64,000 bases of DNA from Caballeronia udeis (GCF_001544555.2 NZ_FCOK02000053.1:1-64000); one strand, 5' to 3'. Shown: positions 42,341 to 52,296, counted from the first letter of the stretch. The notes: generated by a model from the sequence alone, not told the origin. Numbers and translations: made by a program.

Positions 42341-43934
42341 TCCGGGCGGCAGGATGGGCGACATGGACGGGTTGGCGCGCACCGCCGCAGAAGCCATCGT
42401 CATCGGCGGCAGGCGGCTGACGATTGAAGAAGTCGTATCGATCGCCAATGGGAGAACGCCTGTCGCGCTGAGTGCCGACCCGGCCTGGCGCGCACGCATT
42501 GAACGCGGCGCCGATTTCCTGCGCCGCCATCTTCTGCAGGGCGCAACCGTCTATGGCGTCAACACCGGTTACGGCGACTCATGCGTGGTCGATGTACCCA
42601 TGGAACTGGTCGAAGTCCTGCCCCTGCAATTGCTGCGTTATCACGGCTGCGGCATGGGCCAGCATCTCGACGACGCGCAGACGCTTGCCGTCATCGCCGC
42701 GCGGCTCAATTCCCTGGCGTACGGGTTCTCGGGCGTACGCCACGTGCTGCTTGAACGGCTTGCCGACCTGATCAATCATCGCGTGCTGCCGCGGATTCCA
42801 TCGGAGGGATCGGTGGGGGCGAGCGGTGACCTGACGCCTTTGTCCTACGTGGCGGCCGCGCTGGTTGGCGAGCGCGACGTGCGGTTTCGCGACGAGTTAT
42901 GCGATGCCCGCAGCGTCTGGGCCAGGCTTGGTCACACACCGCTCACGCTAGCACCTAAAGAAGGGCTTGCGTTGATGAACGGCACCGCGGTCATGACGGG
43001 CCTGGCGTGCCTCGCGTTCGCCCGGGCCGCTCACCTGACACGGCTTGCCACACGCCTGACCGCGTTGTCCACCGTCGCGCTCGACGGCCGCGCCGCGCAC
43101 TTCGACCCCATGCTGTTCGAAGTCAAACCACATGCAGGGCAGGCCGAAGCCGCGGCATGGATACGCGAGGATCTCGCCGGCCGCGAGGACACGCCGGGGC
43201 ATCGCCTGCAGGATCGCTATTCCATCCGCTGTGCGCCACACGTGATCGGCGTTGCGCGCGATGCGCTGTCATGGGTGCGTCGCGATGTCGAGAACGAGTT
43301 GAACAGCGCCAACGACAATCCGCTGATCGATCCCGATGCTGAACGCGTGCTGCATGGCGGCAACTTCTACGGCGGCCATATTGCCTTCGCGATGGACGCG
43401 CTGAAAGTGGCGGTCGCGAATCTTGCCGATTTGATGGACCGCCAACTGGCGCTGCTCGTCGACGATAAATTCAACAACGGCCTGCCGCGCAGCTTGTCGG
43501 GTGCAGCGCCTGAGCGGGCATCGATCAATCATGGCTTCAAGGCGGTGCAGATATCGTCGTCGGCATGGACGGCGGAAGCGCTCAAGCTGACCATGCCCGC
43601 CAGCGTGTTCTCGCGCTCAACCGAAGCACATAACCAGGACAAGGTAAGCATGGGCACGATTGCCGCGCGTGATTGCCTGCGTATCCTGGAGCTGACCGAG
43701 CAAGTCGCCGCAGCCCATACGCTTGCTGCCGTGCAGGCTGCGCGCTTGCGTCTGCGTTTAAACAATACGACACCCATCCCCCCGCCGTTGCACGCGTTCA
43801 TGGAGAGCGTGACAGCTGGGTCCCCTTTCGTCGATGAAGACCGCGCGCTCGAAAGCGACCTGCGCGCGTTGACTGCACGGATCGCTGCGTGTGACCTGGT
43901 CGAGGGTTATGGTGGAAAGGATCAGCATGAGTGA
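42327..43934 (+). CDS. aromatic amino acid ammonia-lyase (HAL/PAL/TAL family)
   Basis: A 535-residue MIO enzyme. The prosthetic group forms from Ala-Ser-Gly in SVGASGDLTPLSYV; VYGVNTGYGDS provides the catalytic Tyr loop, and SANDNPLID and STEAHNQDKVSMGT are conserved. The residues setting Tyr, Phe or His preference read LLRYHGCGMG, which I cannot assign. In a pigment cluster it most plausibly makes a cinnamate-type starter acid for the ligase. GAGG before this ATG fixes the start, giving a 14-base overlap with the previous gene. Confidence 0.88.
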   Translation: MAEHDPGGRMGDMDGLARTAAEAIVIGGRRLTIEEVVSIANGRTPVALSADPAWRARIERGADFLRRHLLQGATVYGVNTGYGDSCVVDVPMELVEVLPLQLLRYHGCGMGQHLDDAQTLAVIAARLNSLAYGFSGVRHVLLERLADLINHRVLPRIPSEGSVGASGDLTPLSYVAAALVGERDVRFRDELCDARSVWARLGHTPLTLAPKEGLALMNGTAVMTGLACLAFARAAHLTRLATRLTALSTVALDGRAAHFDPMLFEVKPHAGQAEAAAWIREDLAGREDTPGHRLQDRYSIRCAPHVIGVARDALSWVRRDVENELNSANDNPLIDPDAERVLHGGNFYGGHIAFAMDALKVAVANLADLMDRQLALLVDDKFNNGLPRSLSGAAPERASINHGFKAVQISSSAWTAEALKLTMPASVFSRSTEAHNQDKVSMGTIAARDCLRILELTEQVAAAHTLAAVQAARLRLRLNNTTPIPPPLHAFMESVTAGSPFVDEDRALESDLRALTARIAACDLVEGYGGKDQHE

Positions 43935-44364
43935 AGCTGCGGCCCCCAGGGTCCTGACGGCGAGCGCGGCAGTTGAAGTACCGTTCCACGACGTCGACGC
44001 CATGAACGTCTGCTGGCATGGCCACTACTTGAAGTACTTCGAGATCGGCCGGGCGGCGTTGCTGCGTTTGTTCGACTACGACTATCGCGAGATGCAGGCG
44101 TCGGGTTATCTCTGGCCCATCGTCGAAGTGCATCTCAAGTACGTGCGCCCGGCGACCTACGGGCAGCAGATCGAGGTGCGCGCGCAATTGCTGGAATATG
44201 AAAACCGATTGAAGATTGGCTACGAGATAGTCGATGCCGCTTCAGGCGGGCGGCTGACGAAGGGCTATACGATTCAGGTTGCCATCCATGCCGCGACGCA
44301 GGAACTGCAGTTCGTGTCGCCGCCCGTGATGATCGAGAAACTGGAGCGCGCATGGGCACGTTGA
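43927..44364 (+). CDS. 4-hydroxybenzoyl-CoA thioesterase-like hotdog protein
   Basis: A 145-residue single hotdog-fold thioesterase: VDAMNVCWHGHYLKYFEIGR is the family signature with the catalytic Asp in position, followed by YLWPIVEVHLKYVRPATYG. It may release mis-primed or finished acyl chains from ACP. GGAAAGG precedes the ATG. It overlaps its neighbours at both ends. Confidence 0.87.
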   Translation: MSEAAAPRVLTASAAVEVPFHDVDAMNVCWHGHYLKYFEIGRAALLRLFDYDYREMQASGYLWPIVEVHLKYVRPATYGQQIEVRAQLLEYENRLKIGYEIVDAASGGRLTKGYTIQVAIHAATQELQFVSPPVMIEKLERAWAR

Positions 44365-44999
44365 CTTGGCGCAATGCGATTGCCATTTTGTTCATCGCGT
44401 TCTCCGTGCCGGTGTTTGCGGCGCAGCCTGCATCGGCGAGCAATACGGGTCTGGTTTCGCAGATAGCAGGACATCTTGCACGGGCCAAGGGCGTTCGCGC
44501 GCAGTTCACGCAAACCCAAACGCTGTCCGCGATGAAACAGCCGCTGGTCAGCACGGGTTCACTCGTTTTTTTCCGCGAACGAGGCGTGATCTGGCAGATC
44601 GATACTCCGTACAAAGCAACCTATGTCATCACCGATACCGGCGTGAGCGAAGTCAACGCAAACGGCCAGCGGACGAGTTCGAATAGCGGCAATGGCGTGC
44701 GCGGCGTCGCACAGGTTTCCCGGATGATGCGCGCGATGCTGGGTGGCGATCTCTCGGCGCTCTACGCACAATTCGACGTGCACGCGGACGGCACACCGGC
44801 GCAATGGCGTATGCAGCTGACCCCGAATCAACCGCAACTCGCCCAATCGATCAAAGGCCTTGAGATGAGCGGCGCAGACTACTTGCAGGCGCTGCGCATT
44901 ACGCTCGCCAATGGCGACGTCACGCGCATCGACTTTGCGAACAGCACGGCGATGACTGAGTTGCCGCCGGCCGATCGCGCGCTGTTCGGAGCGCCGTAA
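44352..44999 (+). CDS. LolA-like outer-membrane carrier protein
   Basis: A 215-residue periplasmic protein with a signal peptide (about 1-23, NAIAILFIAFSVPVFA). The mature part has KGVRAQFTQTQTLSAMKQPL, GSLVFFRERGVIWQIDTPY and YVITDTGVSEV, typical of the LolA unclosed-barrel fold. In aryl-polyene clusters such proteins are thought to carry the lipid-linked pigment across the periplasm. GGAG precedes the ATG; its stop directly abuts the MMPL gene. Confidence 0.85.
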   Translation: MGTLTWRNAIAILFIAFSVPVFAAQPASASNTGLVSQIAGHLARAKGVRAQFTQTQTLSAMKQPLVSTGSLVFFRERGVIWQIDTPYKATYVITDTGVSEVNANGQRTSSNSGNGVRGVAQVSRMMRAMLGGDLSALYAQFDVHADGTPAQWRMQLTPNQPQLAQSIKGLEMSGADYLQALRITLANGDVTRIDFANSTAMTELPPADRALFGAP

Positions 45000-47408
45000 A
45001 TGCGGGTTCCGCAATCACAGGCCGCAAAACCGGCGTGGGGCATGCGCGCCGGGTGGTTGCTGCTCGCGCTCGTCGCAACGCTTTATTGCGTGTGGCGATT
45101 TGCGGGGCCGTCGCCGCTGCAGACGAACCTGCTTGCGCTGTTACCCGCAACGGAAGCGGATCCGGTCGCTGAAAAAGCCGTCGATACCCTCGCGACCGCG
45201 CTGGGTGATCGGACGGTTTTCCTTGTGACGAGCCATGACGCAGCGCACGCCAAAGACGCGGCGCAAGAACTTGGCGCGACGTTGTCGGCAAGCAAAGCGT
45301 TCGGCTCGGTGACCGCGGAGCTGCCGCCATTCGATTTGTCGAAGATTGCCGGGTTGTACATGCCGTATCGATTCGGTCTGCTTGCACCCGCCGATCGCAC
45401 CGCGCTCGCAGACGGCACGGTCTCCTTGCACGACACGCTCGCGCGACGCCTCTATAGCCCGCTGCGCAGCGGCCTCGCGACCCAGCTTGCGGACGATCCG
45501 TTCGGCTGGCTCGAACACTGGCTTGCGGGCTTGCCGCTGGCGACCTCGAACCTGGAGGTTGAAGACGGTTTGCTGGTGGCGCATCAAGGCAATGCAACCA
45601 GCGTTCTGGTCATGGCGACGTTGCCGGGTTCGGCATATGAATCGAAGGTCCAGCATGCGGTCCACGAAGCCGTGGCGCACAGCGAAGCTACCCTCAGGCA
45701 GAGTTTTCCCGATGTGACCCTGGCCCGCACCGGCGCTGTTTTCTACGCGGAAGCGGCGCGCGCCGCCTCGGAGCGGGAAGTGCATCTGATTGGTGTCGCG
45801 TCGCTCTGCGGGATTGCGTTGCTGATGTTGTGGGTGTTCCGTTCGCCGCGGCTGATCCTGCTCGGTTTCGTTTCGACCGCGCTCGGCATTGTCTGCGCGC
45901 TCGCCGCCACCATGCTGATATTCGGCAAGCTGCATCTGCTGACGCTCGTATTCGGCGCGAGCCTGATCGGCGAGGCAGTCGACTATTCGATTCAGTATTT
46001 TGTTGTCTACCTCGGTGCCGGGCGCGACTGGGATGCACAGCGTGGCGTGCGCGCCGTGCGGCCCGCGCTGACGGTCGCGCTCGCCACAAGCCTGTTGGGG
46101 TACGCCATTCTCACGTGGGTGCCCTTTCCCGCGCTCAAGCAGATCGCTTGTTTTGCGATCGTGGGTATCTGCACAGCGTTTGCGTCAGTGCTGTGGCTAT
46201 TGCCCGCGTTGCTGGTCCGTGCGCCCAAGCGCCGTCCGCAGCGCGTATTCGCCGGGGCGGCCCGTCTGCTTGGTGCATGGCGTGCAGTGATCGGCGGACG
46301 ACGGGCGTGGGGCGTGGCGGCTCTTCTGCTGATTGTTGCCGTGCCGGGCTGGCTGCGGCTCACGAGTGACGACGACATCCATCTGCTGATCCAGCGCGAC
46401 CCCGTGCTCATGGCGCAGGAGCAAAAGGTCCGCGACGCGGTCGGCTTCGACAACAGCACGCAGTTCTTCGTCGTGCGCGGCGAGACGCCGGAGGTAGTGC
46501 TGGAGCGCGCCGAAGCGCTGGACGCGAAGCTCGACGGTTTGACGGGCGCTGCGAAGCTGAGCAGCTGGCAGTCGATAACGTCGTTCGTCCCGTCTGCGAA
46601 GCGGCAAAACGAGGACCATACCCTGCTCGGTCAACGTGTATTCAATGATCCGTCCGCGTTACGCGCGACACTTCTTCAAGCCGGTTTCCGCGATGAAGTC
46701 GCTGACGCGTGGCTCGCGGCCTATGCGAAGTCGGACCGTGCGGTACTGAGCGTCGATAGCTGGCTTGCGGCGCCGTGGTCGCAGCCGTTCCGTCATCTGT
46801 GGCTCGGAAGAGTTGACGCGGCATCAGCGTCAGGCGGTTATGCCGCCGTCGTGATCCCGCAAGGCGTGACGCCGGCGAACGAGCCTGTGCTGATCTCCAC
46901 GGCACACGCATTGCCAGGCGTAAGCTTTGTCGATAAAGCCGCGAGCGTGTCGACGCTGTTCGGCGCTTATCGTGTCGACAGCGGCATCTGGCTGGCGGGC
47001 GCGCTGCTAAGCGTGCTCCTGCTGATGATGGCGCGCTACCGGCCGCTAGGCGGCATTGTCGTCACGCTGCCGGTGTTGCTGGCGGTGGGCGTGACGCTCG
47101 CTGTGTTTGGCTATGCAGGCGTGCCGTTGAATCTGTTCAACTGGCTGGCATTGATGCTCGTGCTGGGTGTGGGCGCAAACTATGCCGTATTCCTGCGCGA
47201 GGGCACCGCGCGTGCGGACGCCGATCTCGGCGCGGTATGGACGGGCGTGCTGCTGTCGGCGGCAACGACTCTGCTTTCCTTCGGCCTGCTCGCCATGAGC
47301 GCGATGCCCGCGCTGAGGAGTTTCGGCGCGACGCTTGGGACTGGCATCGCGGTGTCGGTGCTGCTTGCGCCGATCGGCATGCCATCGGAACGAAGGAGGG
47401 CCGCATGA
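45000..47408 (+). CDS. MMPL/RND-family exporter
   Basis: An 802-residue inner-membrane transporter with two RND-like halves. Each half has one helix, a large periplasmic loop and a bundle of five helices; FGASLIGEAVDYSIQYFVVY and MLVLGVGANYAVFLREG are the equivalent conserved helices. MMPL proteins move lipids and hydrophobic products, so export of the aryl-polyene lipid to the periplasm and LolA is the likely task. The start codon follows the LolA stop without any gap. Confidence 0.88.
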   Translation: MRVPQSQAAKPAWGMRAGWLLLALVATLYCVWRFAGPSPLQTNLLALLPATEADPVAEKAVDTLATALGDRTVFLVTSHDAAHAKDAAQELGATLSASKAFGSVTAELPPFDLSKIAGLYMPYRFGLLAPADRTALADGTVSLHDTLARRLYSPLRSGLATQLADDPFGWLEHWLAGLPLATSNLEVEDGLLVAHQGNATSVLVMATLPGSAYESKVQHAVHEAVAHSEATLRQSFPDVTLARTGAVFYAEAARAASEREVHLIGVASLCGIALLMLWVFRSPRLILLGFVSTALGIVCALAATMLIFGKLHLLTLVFGASLIGEAVDYSIQYFVVYLGAGRDWDAQRGVRAVRPALTVALATSLLGYAILTWVPFPALKQIACFAIVGICTAFASVLWLLPALLVRAPKRRPQRVFAGAARLLGAWRAVIGGRRAWGVAALLLIVAVPGWLRLTSDDDIHLLIQRDPVLMAQEQKVRDAVGFDNSTQFFVVRGETPEVVLERAEALDAKLDGLTGAAKLSSWQSITSFVPSAKRQNEDHTLLGQRVFNDPSALRATLLQAGFRDEVADAWLAAYAKSDRAVLSVDSWLAAPWSQPFRHLWLGRVDAASASGGYAAVVIPQGVTPANEPVLISTAHALPGVSFVDKAASVSTLFGAYRVDSGIWLAGALLSVLLLMMARYRPLGGIVVTLPVLLAVGVTLAVFGYAGVPLNLFNWLALMLVLGVGANYAVFLREGTARADADLGAVWTGVLLSAATTLLSFGLLAMSAMPALRSFGATLGTGIAVSVLLAPIGMPSERRRAA

Positions 47409-48589
47409 ACGGGCCACGGGTTTATCTGCATGCGCTGGGACTGATCAATGCGCTCGGCGATAGTTTGGACTCGATCGTGCCGGCGCTTGCAGCCGGTATT
47501 TCCCCCGGCATGGGGACGATCCATACCGGCATCGGCGATACATTTACCGGCAGTGTTACCGTGCCGCTCGATCTCGCGCCTCCGGACTCGTTGGCGCGTT
47601 ACGACTGCCGCAATAACCGGCTGCTGCTCGCTGCGCTTGCGCAGATTGCGCCGGCGGTAGAGGCCGCGCGCGAACGTTACGGTGCCCATAGGGTTGGCGT
47701 GGTGCTTGGCACAAGTACATCGGGCATTGAAGCGGCCGAGGCCGCATTCGTGTATCAGGCGCAGGCAGGCAAGTTGCCGGTGAACTTCGACTACCGGCAA
47801 GTCGAAATTGGTACGGTGGCGCCGTTCGCCGCCGCAGCGCTTAACCTCCACGGCCCGGCATTCACGATCTCGACCGCGTGCACCTCAAGCGCCAAGGCGT
47901 TCGTCTCCGCGCGCCGGTTACTCCAGTTGCACCTGTGCGATGCGGTCGTGGTCGGCGGTGTGGATTCACTATGTGAATTGACCGTGCAGGGCTTCGCGTC
48001 GCTCGAATCGACCAGTGCGGTCCGCTCTAATCCGATGAGCCGCAATCGCTGCGGGATCAACGTGGGCGAGGGCGCGGCCGTGTTCCTGATGAGCCGCGAC
48101 GAAGGCCCGGTGGTTCTTGCGGGCATCGGCGAATCAAGCGATGCGCATCACATTTCCGCACCCGATCCACAAGGTACGGGCGGTGAAATTGCATTGCGCG
48201 CCGCCCTGGCGGACGCCGGTCTTGCGCCGGCTGATATTGCTTATGTGAACCTTCATGCAACGGCGACGCGCAAGAACGACGACATGGAAGCGCACCTGAT
48301 GGCGCGGGTGTTCAAGCGCGGCGTCGCGGCCAGCGGCACCAAGCCGCTGACCGGGCATCAACTTGGCGCAGCGGGCGCGACCGAGCTCGGCTTCGCGTGG
48401 CTCACACTGGCACGCGACGGTGTCGCTCTACCGCGTCATCTGTGGGACGGCGAGGCCGACCCGGCGCTGCCGCGGCTTGATCTGGTCGAAAGCGAGCGTT
48501 ATCTGCCGCGCATGGCGGGCGCGCAGTATGTGATGAGCAATTCGTTTGCGTTCGGCGGCAGCAACGTCAGCCTGATCCTCGGCCGGTGA
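47405..48589 (+). CDS. beta-ketoacyl-ACP synthase (aryl-polyene)
   Basis: A 394-residue ketosynthase. Cys159 in FTISTACTSSAKAF, His in VNLHATATRKND and His in TKPLTGHQLGAAG form the complete Cys-His-His triad, so condensation activity is likely. The N-terminal 40 residues are divergent from FabF. It may start chains or extend them. ATGA overlap with the MMPL gene and a stop shared with the next start show tight coupling. Confidence 0.87.
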   Translation: MNGPRVYLHALGLINALGDSLDSIVPALAAGISPGMGTIHTGIGDTFTGSVTVPLDLAPPDSLARYDCRNNRLLLAALAQIAPAVEAARERYGAHRVGVVLGTSTSGIEAAEAAFVYQAQAGKLPVNFDYRQVEIGTVAPFAAAALNLHGPAFTISTACTSSAKAFVSARRLLQLHLCDAVVVGGVDSLCELTVQGFASLESTSAVRSNPMSRNRCGINVGEGAAVFLMSRDEGPVVLAGIGESSDAHHISAPDPQGTGGEIALRAALADAGLAPADIAYVNLHATATRKNDDMEAHLMARVFKRGVAASGTKPLTGHQLGAAGATELGFAWLTLARDGVALPRHLWDGEADPALPRLDLVESERYLPRMAGAQYVMSNSFAFGGSNVSLILGR

Positions 48590-49092
48590 TGACGGTGACG
48601 ACCCCTATGAATAACGACAGCTTTGGCTCCATTGAAACAATCTTGCCGCACCGGGGCACGATGCTGTTGCTCGACGGCGTCAGCGCCTGCACGGACGAAA
48701 CCCTGAGCGCTTATGCCAGCGTGCGAGCGGATGCCTGGTATGCCGTTGCCGACGGTGCAATGCCGGCGTGGATAGGCATCGAACTGATGGCGCAGGCAAT
48801 TGCCGCGCACGTCGCCTTGCTCGCCATGCGCGCAGGCGGTCGGGCACGTCCCGGCGTGCTGCTCGGATCACGCCGGTATGAGGCGCATATGCCGGTGTTT
48901 GCATGCGGTGCCCGGTTGCGCATCGAAGTGAAGGAACTGCTACGCGGTGAAGAAGGCCACGGCGCGTACGAATGCTCGATCCATCACGACCCGCATCGGG
49001 ATCACGGCAACGTGTGCTGCGCCGAGGCGGTCATCAAGGTGTATCAACCGGCTGATTTTCAGTCGTTCATCCAGGGGAGTGTCGGATCATGA
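48589..49092 (+). CDS. ApeP-like 3-hydroxyacyl-ACP dehydratase
   Basis: A 167-residue hotdog-fold protein with ETILPHRGTMLLLDGV (FabA/Z-type His) and WIGIELMAQAIAAHVALLA, the characteristic central helix. It is taken to be the second dehydratase of the cluster, besides the domain fused to the ligase. The ATG at 48589 is used; GTG at 48586 and ATG at 48607 are possible. Confidence 0.82.
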   Translation: MTVTTPMNNDSFGSIETILPHRGTMLLLDGVSACTDETLSAYASVRADAWYAVADGAMPAWIGIELMAQAIAAHVALLAMRAGGRARPGVLLGSRRYEAHMPVFACGARLRIEVKELLRGEEGHGAYECSIHHDPHRDHGNVCCAEAVIKVYQPADFQSFIQGSVGS

Positions 49093-49814
49093 GCCGGCGT
49101 GTTCTTGTAACGGGCGCAAGCCGTGGCATTGGCCGCGCGATAGCGTATCAACTTGCGGCAGACGGTTTTACGGTCTCCGTGCATTGCCGCAGCGGCCGCA
49201 CTGAAGCTGACGCTGTTGCGACCGGCATTGCCGCGCAAGGCGGCACGGCACGGGTGCTGCAATTCGATGTGCGCGACCGTGCCGCATGCCGCGAAGTGCT
49301 CGAAGCCGATGTGGCGAGCCATGGCGCGTATTACGGCATCGTCTGCTGCGCGGGTGTGACGCGTGACGCGGCGTTCCCGGCGCTGACCGAAGAAGACTGG
49401 GACATCGTGATCGAAACCGGTCTCGACTCTTTTTATAACGTCGTGCATCCGCTGACCATGCCGCTCGTTCGTGCAAAGCAGGGCGGGCGCATCGTGACGA
49501 TCGCCTCGGTCTCGGGCGTGATGGGCAATCGCGGTCAGGTGAACTACAGCGCGGCGAAGGCCGGGCTTATCGGCGCTACGAAGGCGCTCGCTGTCGAACT
49601 GGCGACGCGCAACATCACCGTGAATTGCGTGGCGCCAGGGCTGATCGACACCGGCATGCTTGAAAATGTACCGCTCGAACAGGCATTGAAGACGGTGCCG
49701 ATGAACCGTGTCGGGCAACCGGCCGAGGTTGCGTCCGTGGTGAGTTTTCTCATGTCGGATGCGGCCTCGTACATCACGCGGCAGGTGATCGGCGTCAATG
49801 GCGGGATGATCTGA
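49089..49814 (+). CDS. 3-ketoacyl-ACP reductase (FabG-type)
   Basis: A 241-residue short-chain dehydrogenase. RRVLVTGASRGIGRAIAY is the NADPH site; the Ser is in ASVSGVMGNRG and the Tyr-Lys pair in NYSAAKAGLIGATKAL. It ends GVNGGMI, as FabG proteins do. It reduces the ketoacyl intermediate in each elongation cycle. It is coupled to both neighbours by overlaps. Confidence 0.9.
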   Translation: MSRRVLVTGASRGIGRAIAYQLAADGFTVSVHCRSGRTEADAVATGIAAQGGTARVLQFDVRDRAACREVLEADVASHGAYYGIVCCAGVTRDAAFPALTEEDWDIVIETGLDSFYNVVHPLTMPLVRAKQGGRIVTIASVSGVMGNRGQVNYSAAKAGLIGATKALAVELATRNITVNCVAPGLIDTGMLENVPLEQALKTVPMNRVGQPAEVASVVSFLMSDAASYITRQVIGVNGGMI

Positions 49815-51040
49815 TGAAGCGCGTAGTCATTACCGGCATGGGTGGCGTCACGGCGTTCGGCAACGCCTGGGACGAGATCGAGGCAAACTTGAGGAGCGGC
49901 CGCAACGCCGTGCGCCGTATGCCCGAGTGGGATTACTTCGAGCTGTTGCATACACGGCTCGCTTGCCCCTTGCCCGCCTTCACCCCGCCCGCTTATTACC
50001 CGCGCAAGAAAACCCGTTCGATGGGACCCGTGTCCCTGTATTCCGTGCGCGCGAGCGAACTGGCGCTGGCCGATGCAGGTCTCGCCGACGACCTCACGAT
50101 CAAGGACGGCCGCATGGGCGTGGCCTACGGATCGTCCTCCGGATCGGTCCAGCCAATTCGCGCATTCGGCAAGATGATCGAAACCGGTTCAATGAGCGAC
50201 GTGACGTCGAACAGCTATGTGCAGATGATGCCGCATACCACGGCGGTCAACGTGAGCCTGTTCTGGGACCTGAAGGGCCGCATTGTGCCGACATCGTGCG
50301 CGTGTGCTTCGGGCAGCCAGGCGATTGGTTACGCCTACGAGATGATCGCGGCCGGCAAGCAGACGCTGATGCTCGCGGGCGGCGCGGAAGAATTGTCCGG
50401 GCCCGCCGTCGCCGTGTTCGACACGCTCTACGCCACCAGCACGCGCAACGACGAGCCTCATCTGACGCCGCGTCCCTTCGATGTCGCCCGCGACGGCCTC
50501 GTGGTCGGTGAAGGTGCAGCGACCCTGGTGCTCGAAGAGTATGAACACGCGCTCGCACGCGGGGCGCGCATTCATGCGGAGGTGATTGGCTTTGGCTGTA
50601 ACTCGGACGGGGCGCACATGACGCAGCCATCGGCCGGCACCATGGCCTTCGCGATGCAGCTCGCGCTGCGCGACGCGCAACTTCCGGCCGAAGCCATTGC
50701 TTACGTCAACGCGCATGGCACGTCGACGGATCGCGGCGATGTAGCCGAAAGCCACGCGACCGCGCAAACCTTCGGCGCGCGTTTGCCGATCAGCTCGCTG
50801 AAGAGTTACGTCGGCCACACGCTGGGTGCGTGCGGGGCGCTGGAGGCGTGGTGGACCATCGAGATGATGAAACGGAACTGGTATGCACCGACGCTCAACC
50901 TGACGCAGGTCGATCCGGCTTGCGCGCCGCTCGACTACATCGTGGATAGCGGCCGTACCATCGATGCCGAATATGTCATGAGCAACAACTTCGCGTTCGG
51001 TGGCATCAATACGTCGCTGATTTTCAGGCGCCTGCCATGA
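49814..51040 (+). CDS. beta-ketoacyl-ACP synthase II-type (aryl-polyene)
   Basis: A 408-residue FabF-like ketosynthase. The active Cys164 is in PTSCACASGSQAIGYAYE, with His in VNAHGTSTDRGD and KSYVGHTLGACGALE, so the triad is complete. It is a candidate for the main elongating synthase or for starter condensation. It starts one base into the fabG-type gene's stop. Confidence 0.89.
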   Translation: MKRVVITGMGGVTAFGNAWDEIEANLRSGRNAVRRMPEWDYFELLHTRLACPLPAFTPPAYYPRKKTRSMGPVSLYSVRASELALADAGLADDLTIKDGRMGVAYGSSSGSVQPIRAFGKMIETGSMSDVTSNSYVQMMPHTTAVNVSLFWDLKGRIVPTSCACASGSQAIGYAYEMIAAGKQTLMLAGGAEELSGPAVAVFDTLYATSTRNDEPHLTPRPFDVARDGLVVGEGAATLVLEEYEHALARGARIHAEVIGFGCNSDGAHMTQPSAGTMAFAMQLALRDAQLPAEAIAYVNAHGTSTDRGDVAESHATAQTFGARLPISSLKSYVGHTLGACGALEAWWTIEMMKRNWYAPTLNLTQVDPACAPLDYIVDSGRTIDAEYVMSNNFAFGGINTSLIFRRLP

Positions 51041-52296
51041 GTGCGGTAATGCCTGCATCCACGCCTGCGCCTCGTGGCTTGTCACGCGTGGTCGTGACGG
51101 GCATGGGCATTGTGTCGTGCCTGGGTAACACGCTGGATGAAGTCTCCGCTGCCTTGCGCCACGGCCGAAGTGGAATTACGCGCGTCGATGCATGGCGTGA
51201 ACTCGGCCTGGCTAGCCAGGTGGCGGGCGTGGCGTCGATCGCGGACGAGCCGCCGTTCGATCGCAAGCTCGAGCGTTTCATGGGCGACACGGCGCGTTTT
51301 GCATGCCATGCGGCGCGTAAAGCAATACACGATGCCAATCTCGCCCCCTCTCTGTTGCGTTCACCGCGTGCCGGCGCGGTGATCGGCTCGGGCACCGGCG
51401 CGCTCTCCGCCTATGACACGGCGATTGCAATTGCTCATGCGCGCGGTATCGAGAAAGTGCCGCCGTATGCGGTCCCGCAAGTGATGGGCAGCACCACGTC
51501 GGCGAACGTGGCGCAGGTGTTCGGGCTGGAGGGCATGACCTATTCGCCGTCGTCGGCCTGCACCACATCGGCTCTCGCGATCGGACAGGCGATGCAACTG
51601 ATCCAGACCGGCCGCCAGCAGATCGTACTCGCGGGCGGCAGCGAAGGTTTGCACGACAACACGACCCTGTTGTTCGACGCAATGGGGGCATTGTCGAGGC
51701 GTTTTAACGACGTCCCGGAACGCGCCTCGCGTCCCTATGACAGCACGCGCGATGGTTTCGTGATTGCGTCGGGCGGGGGCGTGCTGGTGCTTGAGTCGCT
51801 GGACCATGCGTTGTCACGGGGCGCACGCATTCACGCTGAACTGACGGGCTTTGGTCATTGCACGGACGGTGCGGGCATGGTGAGCCCGCATGCATCGGGC
51901 ATCGCACGCGCCATGCGTGGCGCACTCGACGAAGCAGGCACACGTCCGTCCTATATCAACACGCACGCACCTTCCACGCGCCTCGGTGACATTGAAGAGC
52001 TGCATGCGTTGTGTGATGTATTTGGCGAGGACGTCCCGCTGTTTTCATCGACGAAGGGATTGTCCGGTCATCCGCTTGGAGCATGCGGCGTGCATGAGGC
52101 GATCTACGCCTTGCTGATGATGCGTGATGGGTTTGTCGCCGGGACAGGGCCGATAGAAACACCCGATCCGCGCTTGAACGGCATGCCGCTCGTGCGCGCA
52201 TCGCGGACCTTGAAGATAGATACAGCAATGTCGATTTCTTTCGGCTTCGGCGGCAGTTGCGCCAGCCTGGTCTTCGACGCGTGGAAGGGTGTTTGA
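51037..52296 (+). CDS. beta-ketoacyl-ACP synthase (aryl-polyene, last in the operon)
   Basis: A 419-residue ketosynthase. Cys175 lies in SSACTTSALAIGQAM; the first His is in NTHAPSTRLGD, where the usual AHGTST is altered to THAPST; the second His is in TKGLSGHPLGACG. The triad is present but the changed loop suggests special substrate use or a regulatory partner role. With the preceding gene it probably forms a heterodimer, as known for aryl-polyene synthases. It is the last gene of the forward cluster. Confidence 0.86.
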   Translation: MSAVMPASTPAPRGLSRVVVTGMGIVSCLGNTLDEVSAALRHGRSGITRVDAWRELGLASQVAGVASIADEPPFDRKLERFMGDTARFACHAARKAIHDANLAPSLLRSPRAGAVIGSGTGALSAYDTAIAIAHARGIEKVPPYAVPQVMGSTTSANVAQVFGLEGMTYSPSSACTTSALAIGQAMQLIQTGRQQIVLAGGSEGLHDNTTLLFDAMGALSRRFNDVPERASRPYDSTRDGFVIASGGGVLVLESLDHALSRGARIHAELTGFGHCTDGAGMVSPHASGIARAMRGALDEAGTRPSYINTHAPSTRLGDIEELHALCDVFGEDVPLFSSTKGLSGHPLGACGVHEAIYALLMMRDGFVAGTGPIETPDPRLNGMPLVRASRTLKIDTAMSISFGFGGSCASLVFDAWKGV

